Below the pieces are notes generated by a model, which worked only from the letters and a program-made list of their open reading frames with translations, made no database searches and was not told the DNA's origin. This document shows positions 1-7,596 of a stretch of DNA of 64,000 nucleotides, in pieces. Source of the stretch: an uncultured Gellertiella sp. (GTDB lineage Bacteria > Pseudomonadota > Alphaproteobacteria > Rhizobiales > Rhizobiaceae); contig NZ_OY735139.1 of NCBI RefSeq assembly GCF_963457605.1, positions 744,001 through 808,000 on the forward strand, read 5' to 3'. The stretch's first letter is position 1. Each line of letters begins with the position of its first letter. A program made the position numbers and the translations under genes.

Positions 1-1
1 G

Positions 2-136
2 GCCCTCGGCCATGATGTCGGCAAGATCGACGGCATTCTCGGCTCCGGCACCCGCATCGCCATCCAGAAGGAACAGCAGAGCCATGGCCTTCCCGCCGAT
101 GGCTGGGCGACACGCGCCCTGCTCGACGCTCTCTGA
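2..136 (+). CDS. Lytic murein transglycosylase, C-terminal end only (partial)
   Basis: The window opens inside a gene; the last 44 codons can be read in frame from base 2 to TGA at 134-136. The peptide contains GHDVGKIDGILGSGTR followed by LPADGW, the closing part of a PG_binding_1 peptidoglycan-binding domain as found at the C-terminus of alphaproteobacterial MltB-type lytic transglycosylases. Such enzymes cleave the glycan strand of murein in the periplasm and leave 1,6-anhydro ends. The catalytic domain lies outside the window, so the assignment rests on the binding repeat alone and another peptidoglycan-binding hydrolase is possible. Confidence 0.6.
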   Translation, partial: ALGHDVGKIDGILGSGTRIAIQKEQQSHGLPADGWATRALLDAL

Positions 137-237
137 GCCCATCCCCACACCACCCGAAATGTTGACGACGACACGTTTCGGGTGGCCGTGGTGCCTGCTC
201 CGGGCCTATACATGCGGCAGGCCAAGGAGCAACTGCC

Positions 238-1173
238 ATGACATCACCCCGCCCCTCCCCCCCGATGACACCTCTCGCCTGGGCGCTGCTGGTGCTGCTT
301 GGCCTGATCTGGGGCGGGTCGTTCTTCTTTGCGCGGATTGCCGTCCAGCACGTGCCGCCCTTCACGCTGGTGCTGCTGAGGTTGTCTATGGCAGCATTTG
401 CCCTGCATCTTTACATCTTCGGGCGCTATGACCTCTATGCCTCGCTGAAGGCCCACTGGAAATCCTTCCTTTTCCTCGGGCTGATCAACAACGCGCTGCC
501 GCATTCGCTGCTCTTCCTCGGCCAGATCCACCTCTCCGCCGGGCTCGCCGCGATCCTCAATGCGACCACACCGATCTGGACCGTCATCATCGCCAACAAG
601 GCGACGAAGGACGAGCGCTTTACCCCGGCCAAGCTCGCGGGCTGCCTGATCGGCCTCACAGGAACCGCGGTTCTGATCGGCCCTGCCGCCTTCGCCCGGA
701 CCGGCATACCGCTCTGGGCGCTGCTGTTTCCGATCGGCGCATCGATCTCCTATGGCTGTGCGGCGGTGTTCGGCAGGCGTTTTCGCGCCCTGCCCTCGCC
801 CGTGACGGCGGCCGGGCAGCTCACCGCCTCCTCGCTGATCATGCTGCCGGTTTCGCTGATCACCGACCGGCCCTGGACACTGGCGGTGCCGCCGATGACG
901 ACGGTGCTCGCCGTGCTCGGCCTCGCGCTGCTCTGCACCGCCTTCGCCTATATCCTGTTCTTCCGCATCATCACGCTGGCAGGCGCCACCAATGTTTCGC
1001 TGGTCACCCTGCTGGTTCCGCCCGGCGCCATCCTGCTCGGCGCTTTGTTCCTCGGCGAGCGGCTTGCCGCAAATGCGATAATCGGCATGGGGCTGATCGC
1101 GCTCGGCCTGCTCGTGCTCGATAACCGGATGGTTAAAATTTTATCAATCAGCCGAAAGACTTCGGCGTCGTGA
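238..1173 (+). CDS. EamA/DMT-superfamily transporter
   Basis: A 311-residue polytopic inner-membrane protein with about ten hydrophobic helices arranged as two EamA repeats (roughly residues 14-145 and 155-290). The first helix carries the usual LGLIWGGSFFF signature and the fifth ends with a tryptophan-rich GIPLWALLFPIG stretch. DMT/EamA proteins mostly export amino acids or other small metabolites; the substrate cannot be read from sequence. The start is well supported by AAGGAG seven to eight bases upstream of the ATG. It stands alone, about 100 bases after the transglycosylase gene and unrelated to what follows. Confidence 0.88.
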   Translation: MTSPRPSPPMTPLAWALLVLLGLIWGGSFFFARIAVQHVPPFTLVLLRLSMAAFALHLYIFGRYDLYASLKAHWKSFLFLGLINNALPHSLLFLGQIHLSAGLAAILNATTPIWTVIIANKATKDERFTPAKLAGCLIGLTGTAVLIGPAAFARTGIPLWALLFPIGASISYGCAAVFGRRFRALPSPVTAAGQLTASSLIMLPVSLITDRPWTLAVPPMTTVLAVLGLALLCTAFAYILFFRIITLAGATNVSLVTLLVPPGAILLGALFLGERLAANAIIGMGLIALGLLVLDNRMVKILSISRKTSAS

Positions 1174-1426
1174 CGACGGAACGCGGCTCGAATTGATACA
1201 ACCATGAGCTGTTTTGATATGACGCAAACAGAACATCAAATGCCGGAACGGTTTCTGGTTAACCACCCGTCAACCACATGAAAATTTATTCCCCATTATA
1301 ATCAAATGGTTGCAATCTCTTCGTTTCGATTTTTGCCGGGCGTTGCTGCATCGCAGGATAGAAACCCCTTGGCGAAAGCCATGTTTCCGCCATATCATGG
1401 CAAGGTAAACAGCCAGGGAGGCCACC

Positions 1427-1504
1427 ATGGGACTCACCAATTCCTTCAATGCGCTTCTGGTCGGTGCTGCGTTTGTCTTCGTTGCCGCGATGCTGTTCAT
1501 CTAG
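1427..1504 (+). CDS. 25-residue single-helix membrane peptide
   Basis: A short frame, ATG at 1427 to TAG at 1502-1504, encodes MGLTNSFNALLVGAAFVFVA followed by AMLFI. Nearly all of it is one hydrophobic helix, so it is predicted to sit in the inner membrane. The start has a strong ribosome-binding site (AGGGAGG, six to seven bases upstream). The stop codon is made by the first bases of the mosaic repeat that begins at 1501. A TTAA-N7-TCAA half-match to the CtrA consensus lies at 1259-1273. The function is unknown; the clean translation signals and hydrophobic pattern argue that it is real despite its size. Confidence 0.6.
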   Translation: MGLTNSFNALLVGAAFVFVAAMLFI

Positions 1505-1641
1505 AGTTTGTCAGGGAAAAGTGGAATCCGGTTTTCCCGCTCAAACTTGTTTGAGCGCTCAAACTTGTTTGAGCGAAAAGACAAACGACAACAAGGGGAG
1601 CCAGAGTCTGGCTGGTTCAATATGAACCTGACAGACTCTGG
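1501..1641 (+). repeat. Mosaic hairpin element, copy A (modules L-M-M-R)
   Basis: Starts CTAGAGTTTGTCAGG and ends with CCTGACAGACTCTGG, i.e. inverted termini. It contains the left hairpin (GGGAAAA...TTTTCCC), two tandem copies of the small palindrome GCTCAAACTTGTTTGAGC, and the right hairpin (AGAGTCTG...CAGACTCT around a GGTTCAATATGAACC core). Other copies lie at 3812, 23749, 24319, 35191 and 56095. The organisation resembles rhizobial intergenic mosaic elements (RIME), but identity with RIME1 was not verified. Confidence 0.85.
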
Positions 1642-1701
1642 CGTCACAAGGGCGGAAGACACATCCATGGCCTCTGAATTTCAGAGTGCCCGCGAATTTT
1701 G

Positions 1702-1736
1702 AAAAAGGGCACCGGATCGCTTCCGGTGCCCTTTTT
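1702..1736 (-). terminator. Bidirectional Rho-independent terminator after metF
   Basis: An 11-bp GC-rich stem (GGGCACCGGA ... TCCGGTGCCC) with a TCGC tetraloop is flanked by A5 on the left and T5 on the right, so it can end transcription from either side. It sits 11 bases beyond the metF stop on the minus strand. Confidence 0.85.
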
Positions 1737-1746
1737 GCGCAGAGTG

Positions 1747-2655
1747 TTATGCGGCGCAGAGATGCAAGGGCAGGATGCGGCGATAGCCGAGGCGTTCCAG
1801 AGTGCCGTTGACGAGGCTGGCGCGGTTCATGGTGTAGAGGTGGAATTCGGTGACGCCCCGCCGGGCGAGATCGGCGATCTGGGCGGCGGCGACATCGCAG
1901 GCAATCGCCTCATGCAGGGCGGCATTGTCCTCGCTGCCCTCAAAACGTGCCTCCAGCCATTGCGGCACGCTCGCGCCGCACAGCCCGGCAAAGCGTTTCA
2001 GCTGCGTGATGTTCTGCACCAGCATGATGCCGGGAACGACCGGGATCTCGATCCCCCGGGCGCGCACCTGGTCGAGATAGCGCGCAAACAGGTCATTGTC
2101 GAAGAAGAACTGGGTCAGCGCCCGGCTCGCGCCATTTTCGGCCTTCAGCGCCAGCATTTCGATATCGGCGGCGGCATCGGCGCTCTCGGGATGCTTTTCC
2201 GGATAGGCGGAAACGGAAATGTCGAAATCCGGATCGATGGCCTTGAGACCCGCCACCAGATCGGCGGCATTGCGGTAGCCATCGGGATGCGGCTGGTAGC
2301 GGGCACCGACGCCTGCCGGCGGATCACCGCGAAGCGCCACGAAGCGGCGGCAGCCGGCGGCCTTGAAGGCGGCAACGGTAGCGGCGACCTCCCGCCGTGT
2401 GGCCCCGACACAGGTCAGGTGCGAGGCGGTGCGCAGCGGGGTTTCGTCGAGCAGCCGCGACACGGTCGCAAGCGTCGGAGCCTGGGTGGTGCCGCCTGCC
2501 CCGTAGGTGACGGAGACGAAGTCCGGGTTCCAGCTGGCAAGCTCGGAGATCGTCGTCCACAGCTGGTCTTCGGCATCAGGGGTTTTCGGCGGAAAGAATT
2601 CGAAGGAAAAGCGCAGGCGTCCACGGGTGGCGGCATCGAGGGAGATTGGCGTCAT
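1747..2655 (-). CDS. metF: 5,10-methylenetetrahydrofolate reductase
   Basis: This 302-residue flavoprotein reduces 5,10-methylene-THF to 5-methyl-THF, the methyl donor for methionine synthase. FEFFPPKT at residues 18-25 holds the catalytic glutamate (E19). YGAGG (51-55) and LRGDPP (108-113, with the FAD-binding aspartate) are further MTHFR signatures, and the length matches bacterial MetF. The start is set by AAGGAG ahead of the ATG; that ribosome-binding site lies inside the end of the upstream regulator gene, whose stop is only two bases away. The two genes are therefore almost certainly co-transcribed. A strong terminator closes the unit. Confidence 0.95.
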   Translation of the reverse strand: MTPISLDAATRGRLRFSFEFFPPKTPDAEDQLWTTISELASWNPDFVSVTYGAGGTTQAPTLATVSRLLDETPLRTASHLTCVGATRREVAATVAAFKAAGCRRFVALRGDPPAGVGARYQPHPDGYRNAADLVAGLKAIDPDFDISVSAYPEKHPESADAAADIEMLALKAENGASRALTQFFFDNDLFARYLDQVRARGIEIPVVPGIMLVQNITQLKRFAGLCGASVPQWLEARFEGSEDNAALHEAIACDVAAAQIADLARRGVTEFHLYTMNRASLVNGTLERLGYRRILPLHLCAA

Positions 2656-2657
2656 GG

Positions 2658-3683
2658 CTAACGGCTCCTTGCAAGATGGGGAGTGGAGTGCCCTTCCCGT
2701 CCTTCGGACGGAAGCGGCCGCTTGTCACGTGCAAGCCAGAGCGTCACGGTGAGCGTCTGGCTGCCCTGTTTTTCTGTCGAGAGATCCACCGCATCGACCA
2801 CATCGAGGCCGGACCGGTGCAGCCAGTCGGCCATGGTCGGGTGGGAAAAGCCGAGGCGGACATGGGCATGTTCGTCGCGGAGATATTCAAGCCCGTGCGG
2901 CGCCAGATCGACAATGGCCAGCCGACCGCCGGGCTTCAGCATTCGCGCCGCTTCGGTGATGGCAAGTTCCGGCTGGTCGAGGAAATGCAGCACCTGATGG
3001 ATGATGACGAGATCGAACTCCTGGCCTTCGAGCGGCAGGTTGAAGATATCGCCATGGCGCACCGTGGCATGGGTGACATTGGCGCGGTCGAGATTGGCAC
3101 GCGCCACCGCCAGCATGTCGCGGCTGGCGTCGATGCCGGTGGCGCGGCGGTATTGCCCGCTCAACAATTCAAGAATGCGGCCGGTGCCGGTGCCGAGGTC
3201 GAGAAGTGCCTCGATCTTTTCCGGTCCGACCAGCTTCTGCAGCGCGGCCTCCACATCGGCGTCGCTGACATGCAGCCGGCGCAACTCGTCCCAGTCCGCC
3301 GCATGGCGGCTGAAATAGGCCTGTGCCCGCTCGGCACGTACCTGCTTGACGGAGGTTAGCCGCTCGCTGTCACGCAACAGCACCGGATCATTTTCAGACG
3401 CGGCCCGCAGGAGTTGCCGCACCAGAGCGGCGGTGCGGCCTTCCTGCTTGAGCCGGAAATAGGCCCAGGCCCCCTCCTGGTAACGGTCGATCAAGGCGAC
3501 CTCACCAAGAAGTTTGAGGTGGCGGGAAATGCGGGGCTGTGACTGGCCGAGAATTTCGGTAAGGTCGGTCACCGTCAGGTCTCCCTGCGACAACAGGGCG
3601 AGCAGCCGCAGCCGCGTCGGCTCCCCCGATGCCTTGAGGATGTCAACCAGATCGTCCAAACCGAATTTTACCAGGTCAGCCAT
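2658..3683 (-). CDS. ArsR-family regulator fused to a SAM-dependent methyltransferase domain
   Basis: A 341-residue, two-domain protein. Residues 1-95 form an ArsR winged helix (recognition helix near SQPRISRHLKLL, 49-60) without the cysteines of metal sensors. Residues 120-310 form a class I methyltransferase fold with the SAM-binding glycine motif LDLGTGTGR at 161-169. Proteins of this type next to metF are known in alphaproteobacteria, and the ArsR-family regulator SahR is reported to control methionine-cycle genes in response to S-adenosylhomocysteine. By inference this protein senses SAM or SAH and controls the metF operon and itself. A perfect 16-bp palindrome lies 22 bases ahead of its start. 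Whether the methyltransferase domain is catalytic is not known. Confidence 0.85.
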   Translation of the reverse strand: MADLVKFGLDDLVDILKASGEPTRLRLLALLSQGDLTVTDLTEILGQSQPRISRHLKLLGEVALIDRYQEGAWAYFRLKQEGRTAALVRQLLRAASENDPVLLRDSERLTSVKQVRAERAQAYFSRHAADWDELRRLHVSDADVEAALQKLVGPEKIEALLDLGTGTGRILELLSGQYRRATGIDASRDMLAVARANLDRANVTHATVRHGDIFNLPLEGQEFDLVIIHQVLHFLDQPELAITEAARMLKPGGRLAIVDLAPHGLEYLRDEHAHVRLGFSHPTMADWLHRSGLDVVDAVDLSTEKQGSQTLTVTLWLARDKRPLPSEGREGHSTPHLARSR

Positions 3684-3704
3684 GCAAATTCACCCAATCA
3701 AGAT

Positions 3705-3720
3705 ATAAAGATATCTTTAT
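3705..3720. promoter_or_regulatory. Candidate operator for the ArsR-methyltransferase/metF operon
   Basis: ATAAAGATATCTTTAT is a perfect 16-bp palindrome placed 22-37 bases upstream of the regulator's start codon, in an AT-rich patch that contrasts with the surrounding GC-rich DNA. AT-rich imperfect palindromes with AAAGAT/ATCTTT arms are the kind of site ArsR-type methionine regulators use. Autoregulation is inferred from position. Confidence 0.55.
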
Positions 3721-3811
3721 GTGATTTTTGAAGATGGCGCAAGAGGGAAATTTTTCGTCGGTTTTGATTGGAAGCGACAGTGGGCGGTTCCGCCAGCCTT
3801 GACCTGAACCG

Positions 3812-3917
3812 CTAGAGTTTGTCAGGGAAAAGTGGAATCCGGTTTTCCCGATACTGGCAAACGAAATCAAGGAGGGCTAGAGTCTGTCTGGTTCAATATG
3901 AACCTGACAGACTCTAG
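3812..3917 (+). repeat. Mosaic hairpin element, copy B (modules L-R)
   Basis: A 106-bp copy with intact CTAGAG... and ...CTCTAG ends. It has the left hairpin, a short linker (ATACTGGCAAACGAAATCAA) in place of the M palindrome, and the right hairpin with core GGTTCAATATGAACC. It is the simplest complete copy in the window and defines the basic unit. Confidence 0.85.
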
Positions 3918-3950
3918 CAAGGGCGTTCCGGACAGGGCGTCCAACACGCA

Positions 3951-3975
3951 AAAAGCCCGTCTCGCGACGGGCTTT
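3951..3975 (-). terminator. Rho-independent terminator after fpr
   Basis: AAAGCCCGTC-TCGC-GACGGGCTTT stem-loop, 27 bases beyond the fpr stop on the minus strand, followed in that direction by a T-rich tract. Confidence 0.8.
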
Positions 3976-4002
3976 GGCAAAACTCCGAACTATCGCAATA
4001 CC

Positions 4003-4815
4003 TTACCCGACAAAGGCCCGTTCAATGACGAATTCGCCGGGCTTGTTGTTGGCGCCTTCGGTGAGGCCGGCCTGTTCGAGCAAGGCCTTGGTATCCTTGA
4101 GCATGGCGGTCGAGCCGCAGATCATGCCGCGATCAACGGCGGGGTCGAGCGGCGGCACGCCCAGATCGGCATAGAGCTTGCCGGAGCCCATCAGGTCGGT
4201 GATCCGGCCCTGGAAGGGGTAGTCCTCGCGGGTCACGGTCGCATAGTGGCGAAGCTTGTCGCCGACGATCTCCGACAGCATCTCGTTGGAACGGATCTCC
4301 TCGATCAGGTCGAAACCATATTTCAGTTCGGCGACTTCCCGGCAGGTATGGGTGAGGATCACCTCGTCGAACTTCTCATAGGTCTCGGGATCGCGGATCA
4401 GGCTGGCGAAGGGCGCAATGCCCGTGCCGGTCGAAAACATGTAGAGCCGCTTGCCGGGGGTCAGCGCATCGAGCACCAGCGTGCCGGTCGGCTTCTTGCG
4501 CATCAGCACCGTGTCGCCCGGCTGGATCTTCTGGAGATGCTGGGTCAGCGGGCCGTCCGGCACCTTGATCGAGAAGAATTCCAGCTCCTCGTCCCAGGAG
4601 GGGCTGGCAATCGAATAGGCGCGATAGATCGGCTTGCCCTCGACCATCAGGCCGATCATCGCAAACTCGCCGGAGCGGAAGCGAAAGCCATCAGGCCGGG
4701 TCATGCGGAAGCGGAACAGGTGGTCGGTATAATGCGTGACGCTCAGCACCGTCTCGGCATAGACGCCGGCGGGAATGGTGGCCGTGAAATCTTCGGTCTT
4801 GGCGGGAGCGTTCAT
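4003..4815 (-). CDS. fpr: Ferredoxin--NADP(+) reductase
   Basis: A 270-residue soluble flavoenzyme that exchanges electrons between NADPH and ferredoxin or flavodoxin. RAYSI (65-69) is the FAD-binding RxYS motif, GTGIAPF (130-136) binds the NADP pyrophosphate, and the C-terminus FVIERAFVG is characteristic of the bacterial Fpr subclass, in which the terminal residues stack on FAD. It is monocistronic, with its own terminator and a 270-base upstream region containing three spaced FNR/FixK-like boxes. Its position beside the sulfite reductase operon suggests, without proof, a role in supplying low-potential electrons to that enzyme. Confidence 0.93.
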   Translation of the reverse strand: MNAPAKTEDFTATIPAGVYAETVLSVTHYTDHLFRFRMTRPDGFRFRSGEFAMIGLMVEGKPIYRAYSIASPSWDEELEFFSIKVPDGPLTQHLQKIQPGDTVLMRKKPTGTLVLDALTPGKRLYMFSTGTGIAPFASLIRDPETYEKFDEVILTHTCREVAELKYGFDLIEEIRSNEMLSEIVGDKLRHYATVTREDYPFQGRITDLMGSGKLYADLGVPPLDPAVDRGMICGSTAMLKDTKALLEQAGLTEGANNKPGEFVIERAFVG

Positions 4816-4966
4816 GCGCGGTCGGTCCTGGTTCTTCCGATTGAAGGGCGTGCGTTAGGCAGATAATACATGTTGCACTGCAAGGAAAGGTAAAGCGTTC
4901 CACGCCTTGCCCAAGCCGGGGAAATTATCCTCCGCATGCCGATCATGCACCCCTGACGGCATACCG

Positions 4967-5038
4967 CCTTGATCCCGGTCAAGGTCGCAGCCTTGACCCC
5001 GGTCAAAGCAGCAGTCTTGTCCGCAATCAACGGCAAAG
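4967..5038. repeat. 24-bp tandem repeat (x3) carrying FNR/FixK-like boxes
   Basis: Three 24-bp units begin at 4967, 4991 and 5015; the first two are near identical and the third is diverged. Each contains a TTGAY-N4-RTCAA type dyad: TTGATCCCGGTCAA (4969), TTGACCCCGGTCAA (4993) and TTGTCCGCAATCAA (5017). The FNR/FixK/Nnr family consensus is TTGAT-N4-ATCAA. The array lies 154-223 bases upstream of the fpr start and just beyond the end of the sulfite operon. The regulatory role is inferred. Confidence 0.6.
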
Positions 5039-5086
5039 GCGGCCCGTTTGCAGGGGGCCGCCTTCAAACTGACAGGCTCGGACGTC

Positions 5087-5587
5087 TCAGGCGAGCCGCC
5101 GCCAGCTGTAGGAGCCGGCCTCGCCCGAGGCCAGAGCCGTCGGCTGGTAGTGCTGGGCAATCCCCGGCAACCGTCCTTCACCCAGTCGCTTGATGGCCGT
5201 CGGATTGGTGACGGCAAAGCTGGTGAAGCCGCAGCGCAGCATGTGCGGGAGTGGATCGATCAGCACATCGCCGACCGCGCGGATATCGCCGCCAAAGCCA
5301 AGCCGGCTGCGCAAAAGCGAGGCGTGGCTGAAGCCCCTGCCGTCGCTGAAGGCCGGGAAGGAGATGGCGACCAGCGCGATCCGGTCGAGATAGGGGGCGA
5401 GTTTCTGCACGTCATCGGCGGGCCTGATCAGCACGGCAAGTCCCGCCTCGTTCGAGCTTTCCGCATGCGCGATGAAATCGGCTAGCGGCAGCACGGGCTT
5501 CTCCCCCTCGCCCGCCTTGTCCGTTTCGGTCTCGATCACCCAGGGGTCGTTGTCGACAAAACCTGCTTGCGTCCAGAGCTTGGTCAT
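5087..5587 (-). CDS. DUF934 protein, sulfite-reduction associated
   Basis: A 166-residue protein of the DUF934 family, recognised from the core RADD/DRIALVAISFPAFSDGRGFS and the segment HASLLRSRLGFGGDIRAVGDV. The family nearly always accompanies sulfite reductase in proteobacteria lacking a flavoprotein CysJ, and is thought to help deliver electrons or assemble the enzyme; no activity is established. The start at 5587 is chosen because of its GGAG ribosome-binding site; a longer frame to 5626 would run into cysI. It is the last gene of the four-gene minus-strand operon, ten bases after cysI. Confidence 0.87.
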   Translation of the reverse strand: MTKLWTQAGFVDNDPWVIETETDKAGEGEKPVLPLADFIAHAESSNEAGLAVLIRPADDVQKLAPYLDRIALVAISFPAFSDGRGFSHASLLRSRLGFGGDIRAVGDVLIDPLPHMLRCGFTSFAVTNPTAIKRLGEGRLPGIAQHYQPTALASGEAGSYSWRRLA

Positions 5588-5597
5588 GGATCTCTCC

Positions 5598-7271
5598 TTA
5601 TTCCGCAGCTTCGGCGGCAGTGCCATAAAGGGCCGTCTTGAACGGCTGCGGACCGACGCGGCGATAGGCGGTCAGGAAGGTTTCCTTCGCATCCAGCCGC
5701 AGGCCGAGATAGGTGTCGACAATCGTCTCGATCGCGTCGGTCACCCGCTCCGGCTCGAAGCCGCGGCCGATGATTTCGCCGATCGAGGTGTTCTCGTCGC
5801 CGGAACCGCCGAGTGTGATCTGGTAGAGTTCCGCCCCCTTCTTCTCAACACCCAGAAGCCCGATATGGCCGACATGGTGGTGGCCGCAGGCATTGATGCA
5901 GCCGGAGATCTTGATCTTCAGCTCGCCGATCTCGGCCTGCCGCTCGGGCGCGCCAAAGCGGCTGGAAATCTCCTGCGACAGCGGGATCGAGCGGGCATTG
6001 GCGAGCGCGCAATAATCGAGCCCCGGGCAGGCGATGATATCGGTGATCAGACCGGAATTGGCTGTCGCAAGTCCCGCCGCCACCAGCGCCCGGTAGACCG
6101 GCTCCAGATCGGCAAGTGCCACATGCGGCAGAACCAGGTTCTGCTCGTGGGTGACGCGGATTTCGTCCAGCGCAAACTCTTCGGCAATATCGGCAACCGC
6201 TTCCATCTGCACGTCGGTGGCGTCGCCCGGAATGCCGCCAATCGGCTTCAGCGAAATCGTCACCATGCCGTAATCGGGATGCTTGTGCGGCTGCACGTTC
6301 TGGCCGACCCATCGGGCGAAGTCGGGGTCGCGCTTCTTCCATTCCGCAAGGCTTGCCCAGCCTTCGGCCCGCGCTGCCAGCTCCGGGGGGGCGAAATAGG
6401 CGGAAATCGCCTGGATATCGGCCTCGGGCAGCTTCAGCTCGGTGTCGCGCAGCTCGGCAAATTCCGCCTCGACCTGGCGGGCGAGTTCTTCCGTGCCGGT
6501 CTCGTGCACGAGGATCTTGATGCGCGCCTTGTACTTGTTGTCACGGCGGCCATTCAGGTTATAGACCCGCATGATGGCGGTGATATAGGAGAGAAGATCG
6601 GCTTCCGGCAGGAAGTCCTTGAGCTTCTTGGCAATCATCGGGGTACGCCCCTGGCCGCCGCCGACATAGACGGCAAAGCCCAGCTCGCCCTCACCGTTCT
6701 TCTTCAGATGCAGGCCGATATCATGCACCTGGATGGCGGCACGGTCGCGCTCGGCACCGGTGACGGCAATCTTGAACTTGCGCGGCAGGAACGAGAATTC
6801 CGGATGCACGGACGACCACTGCCTGAGGATCTCCGCATAGGGACGGGGATCGGCGACTTCATCCTGTGCGGCTCCGGCGAAATGATCGGCGGTGACATTG
6901 CGGATGCAATTGCCCGAGGTCTGGATCGCATGCATTTCGACGGTGGCAAGCTCGGCCAGGATATCCGGCGTATCCGACAGTTTCGGCCAGTTGTACTGGA
7001 TGTTCTGCCGGGTGGTGAAATGGCCGTAGCCCCGGTCATACTTCCGCGCGACATGGGCAAGCATCCGCATCTGGGCGGCGTTCAGCGTGCCATAGGGAAT
7101 GGCGACGCGCAGCATATAGGCATGCAGCTGCAGATAGACGCCATTCATCAGCCGCAATGGCCGGAAGGCATCCTCGGCAATGTCGCCCGACAGGCGGCGT
7201 TCCACCTGATCGCGGAACTGCGCGACACGGGCTTCCACGAAGGCGTGGTCGAATTCATCGTAACGGTACAT
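5598..7271 (-). CDS. cysI: Assimilatory sulfite reductase (ferredoxin/NADPH hemoprotein subunit)
   Basis: A 557-residue siroheme/[4Fe-4S] enzyme that reduces sulfite to sulfide by six electrons. The duplicated ferredoxin-like and nitrite/sulfite-reductase domains are present. The cluster ligands are C415 and C421 (ACPGLDYCALAN) and C458 and C462 (SGCINACGHHHVGH), the classic CX5C...CX3C pattern. The proximity of CPG and CINACGHH indicates the short sulfite/nitrite reductase class. Because siroheme synthase lies two genes upstream and no nitrate or nitrite transport genes are near, a sulfite substrate is favoured. No CysJ flavoprotein is encoded here, so ferredoxin or DUF934-mediated electron supply is likely. 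Confidence 0.93.
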   Translation of the reverse strand: MYRYDEFDHAFVEARVAQFRDQVERRLSGDIAEDAFRPLRLMNGVYLQLHAYMLRVAIPYGTLNAAQMRMLAHVARKYDRGYGHFTTRQNIQYNWPKLSDTPDILAELATVEMHAIQTSGNCIRNVTADHFAGAAQDEVADPRPYAEILRQWSSVHPEFSFLPRKFKIAVTGAERDRAAIQVHDIGLHLKKNGEGELGFAVYVGGGQGRTPMIAKKLKDFLPEADLLSYITAIMRVYNLNGRRDNKYKARIKILVHETGTEELARQVEAEFAELRDTELKLPEADIQAISAYFAPPELAARAEGWASLAEWKKRDPDFARWVGQNVQPHKHPDYGMVTISLKPIGGIPGDATDVQMEAVADIAEEFALDEIRVTHEQNLVLPHVALADLEPVYRALVAAGLATANSGLITDIIACPGLDYCALANARSIPLSQEISSRFGAPERQAEIGELKIKISGCINACGHHHVGHIGLLGVEKKGAELYQITLGGSGDENTSIGEIIGRGFEPERVTDAIETIVDTYLGLRLDAKETFLTAYRRVGPQPFKTALYGTAAEAAE

Positions 7272-7279
7272 GAGGCCCC

Positions 7280-7594
7280 TCAGGCAGCAATAAAATCAGC
7301 ATCGGCGACGGGATAGCCCGGCGCATATTCCATGGTCGGACCTTCTGCCCGGATGCGCTCGCGCAGTCTGAGCGGACGCAGGCGACCATTGACCTCGGCG
7401 ACATCGATGACATTGACATCGAGCACCAGATTGGCGGCGAAATCGCGGCTGCCGATCTCTTCCAGCGACTTCACCGCTTCCGCATGGCGGGCCACCAGTG
7501 CCTCCTGCAGGTTTTCGGTCCACCCGCCATCGGCGTTCAGCCATACGGAAATGCCATCCGTCAAGCGGTTTCCAGTCAAAACTTTATCAGCCAT
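7280..7594 (-). CDS. DUF2849 protein
   Basis: A 104-residue protein of the DUF2849 family, almost always found between siroheme synthase and sulfite reductase in Rhizobiales. Recognisable segments are SVWLNADGGWTENL and LRPLRLRERIRAEGPT; no catalytic motif is visible. It is encoded two bases after cysG and eight bases before cysI, so it is translated from the same transcript. A chaperone or cofactor-handling role in sulfite reduction is plausible from context only. Confidence 0.85.
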   Translation of the reverse strand: MADKVLTGNRLTDGISVWLNADGGWTENLQEALVARHAEAVKSLEEIGSRDFAANLVLDVNVIDVAEVNGRLRPLRLRERIRAEGPTMEYAPGYPVADADFIAA

Positions 7595-7596
7595 GA

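Noticed and set aside
1699-2661. 320-codon plus-strand frame opposite metF
   Set aside because: Antisense shadow of a well-supported metF; no family resemblance and highly repetitive glycine/arginine composition produced by the GC-rich complementary strand.
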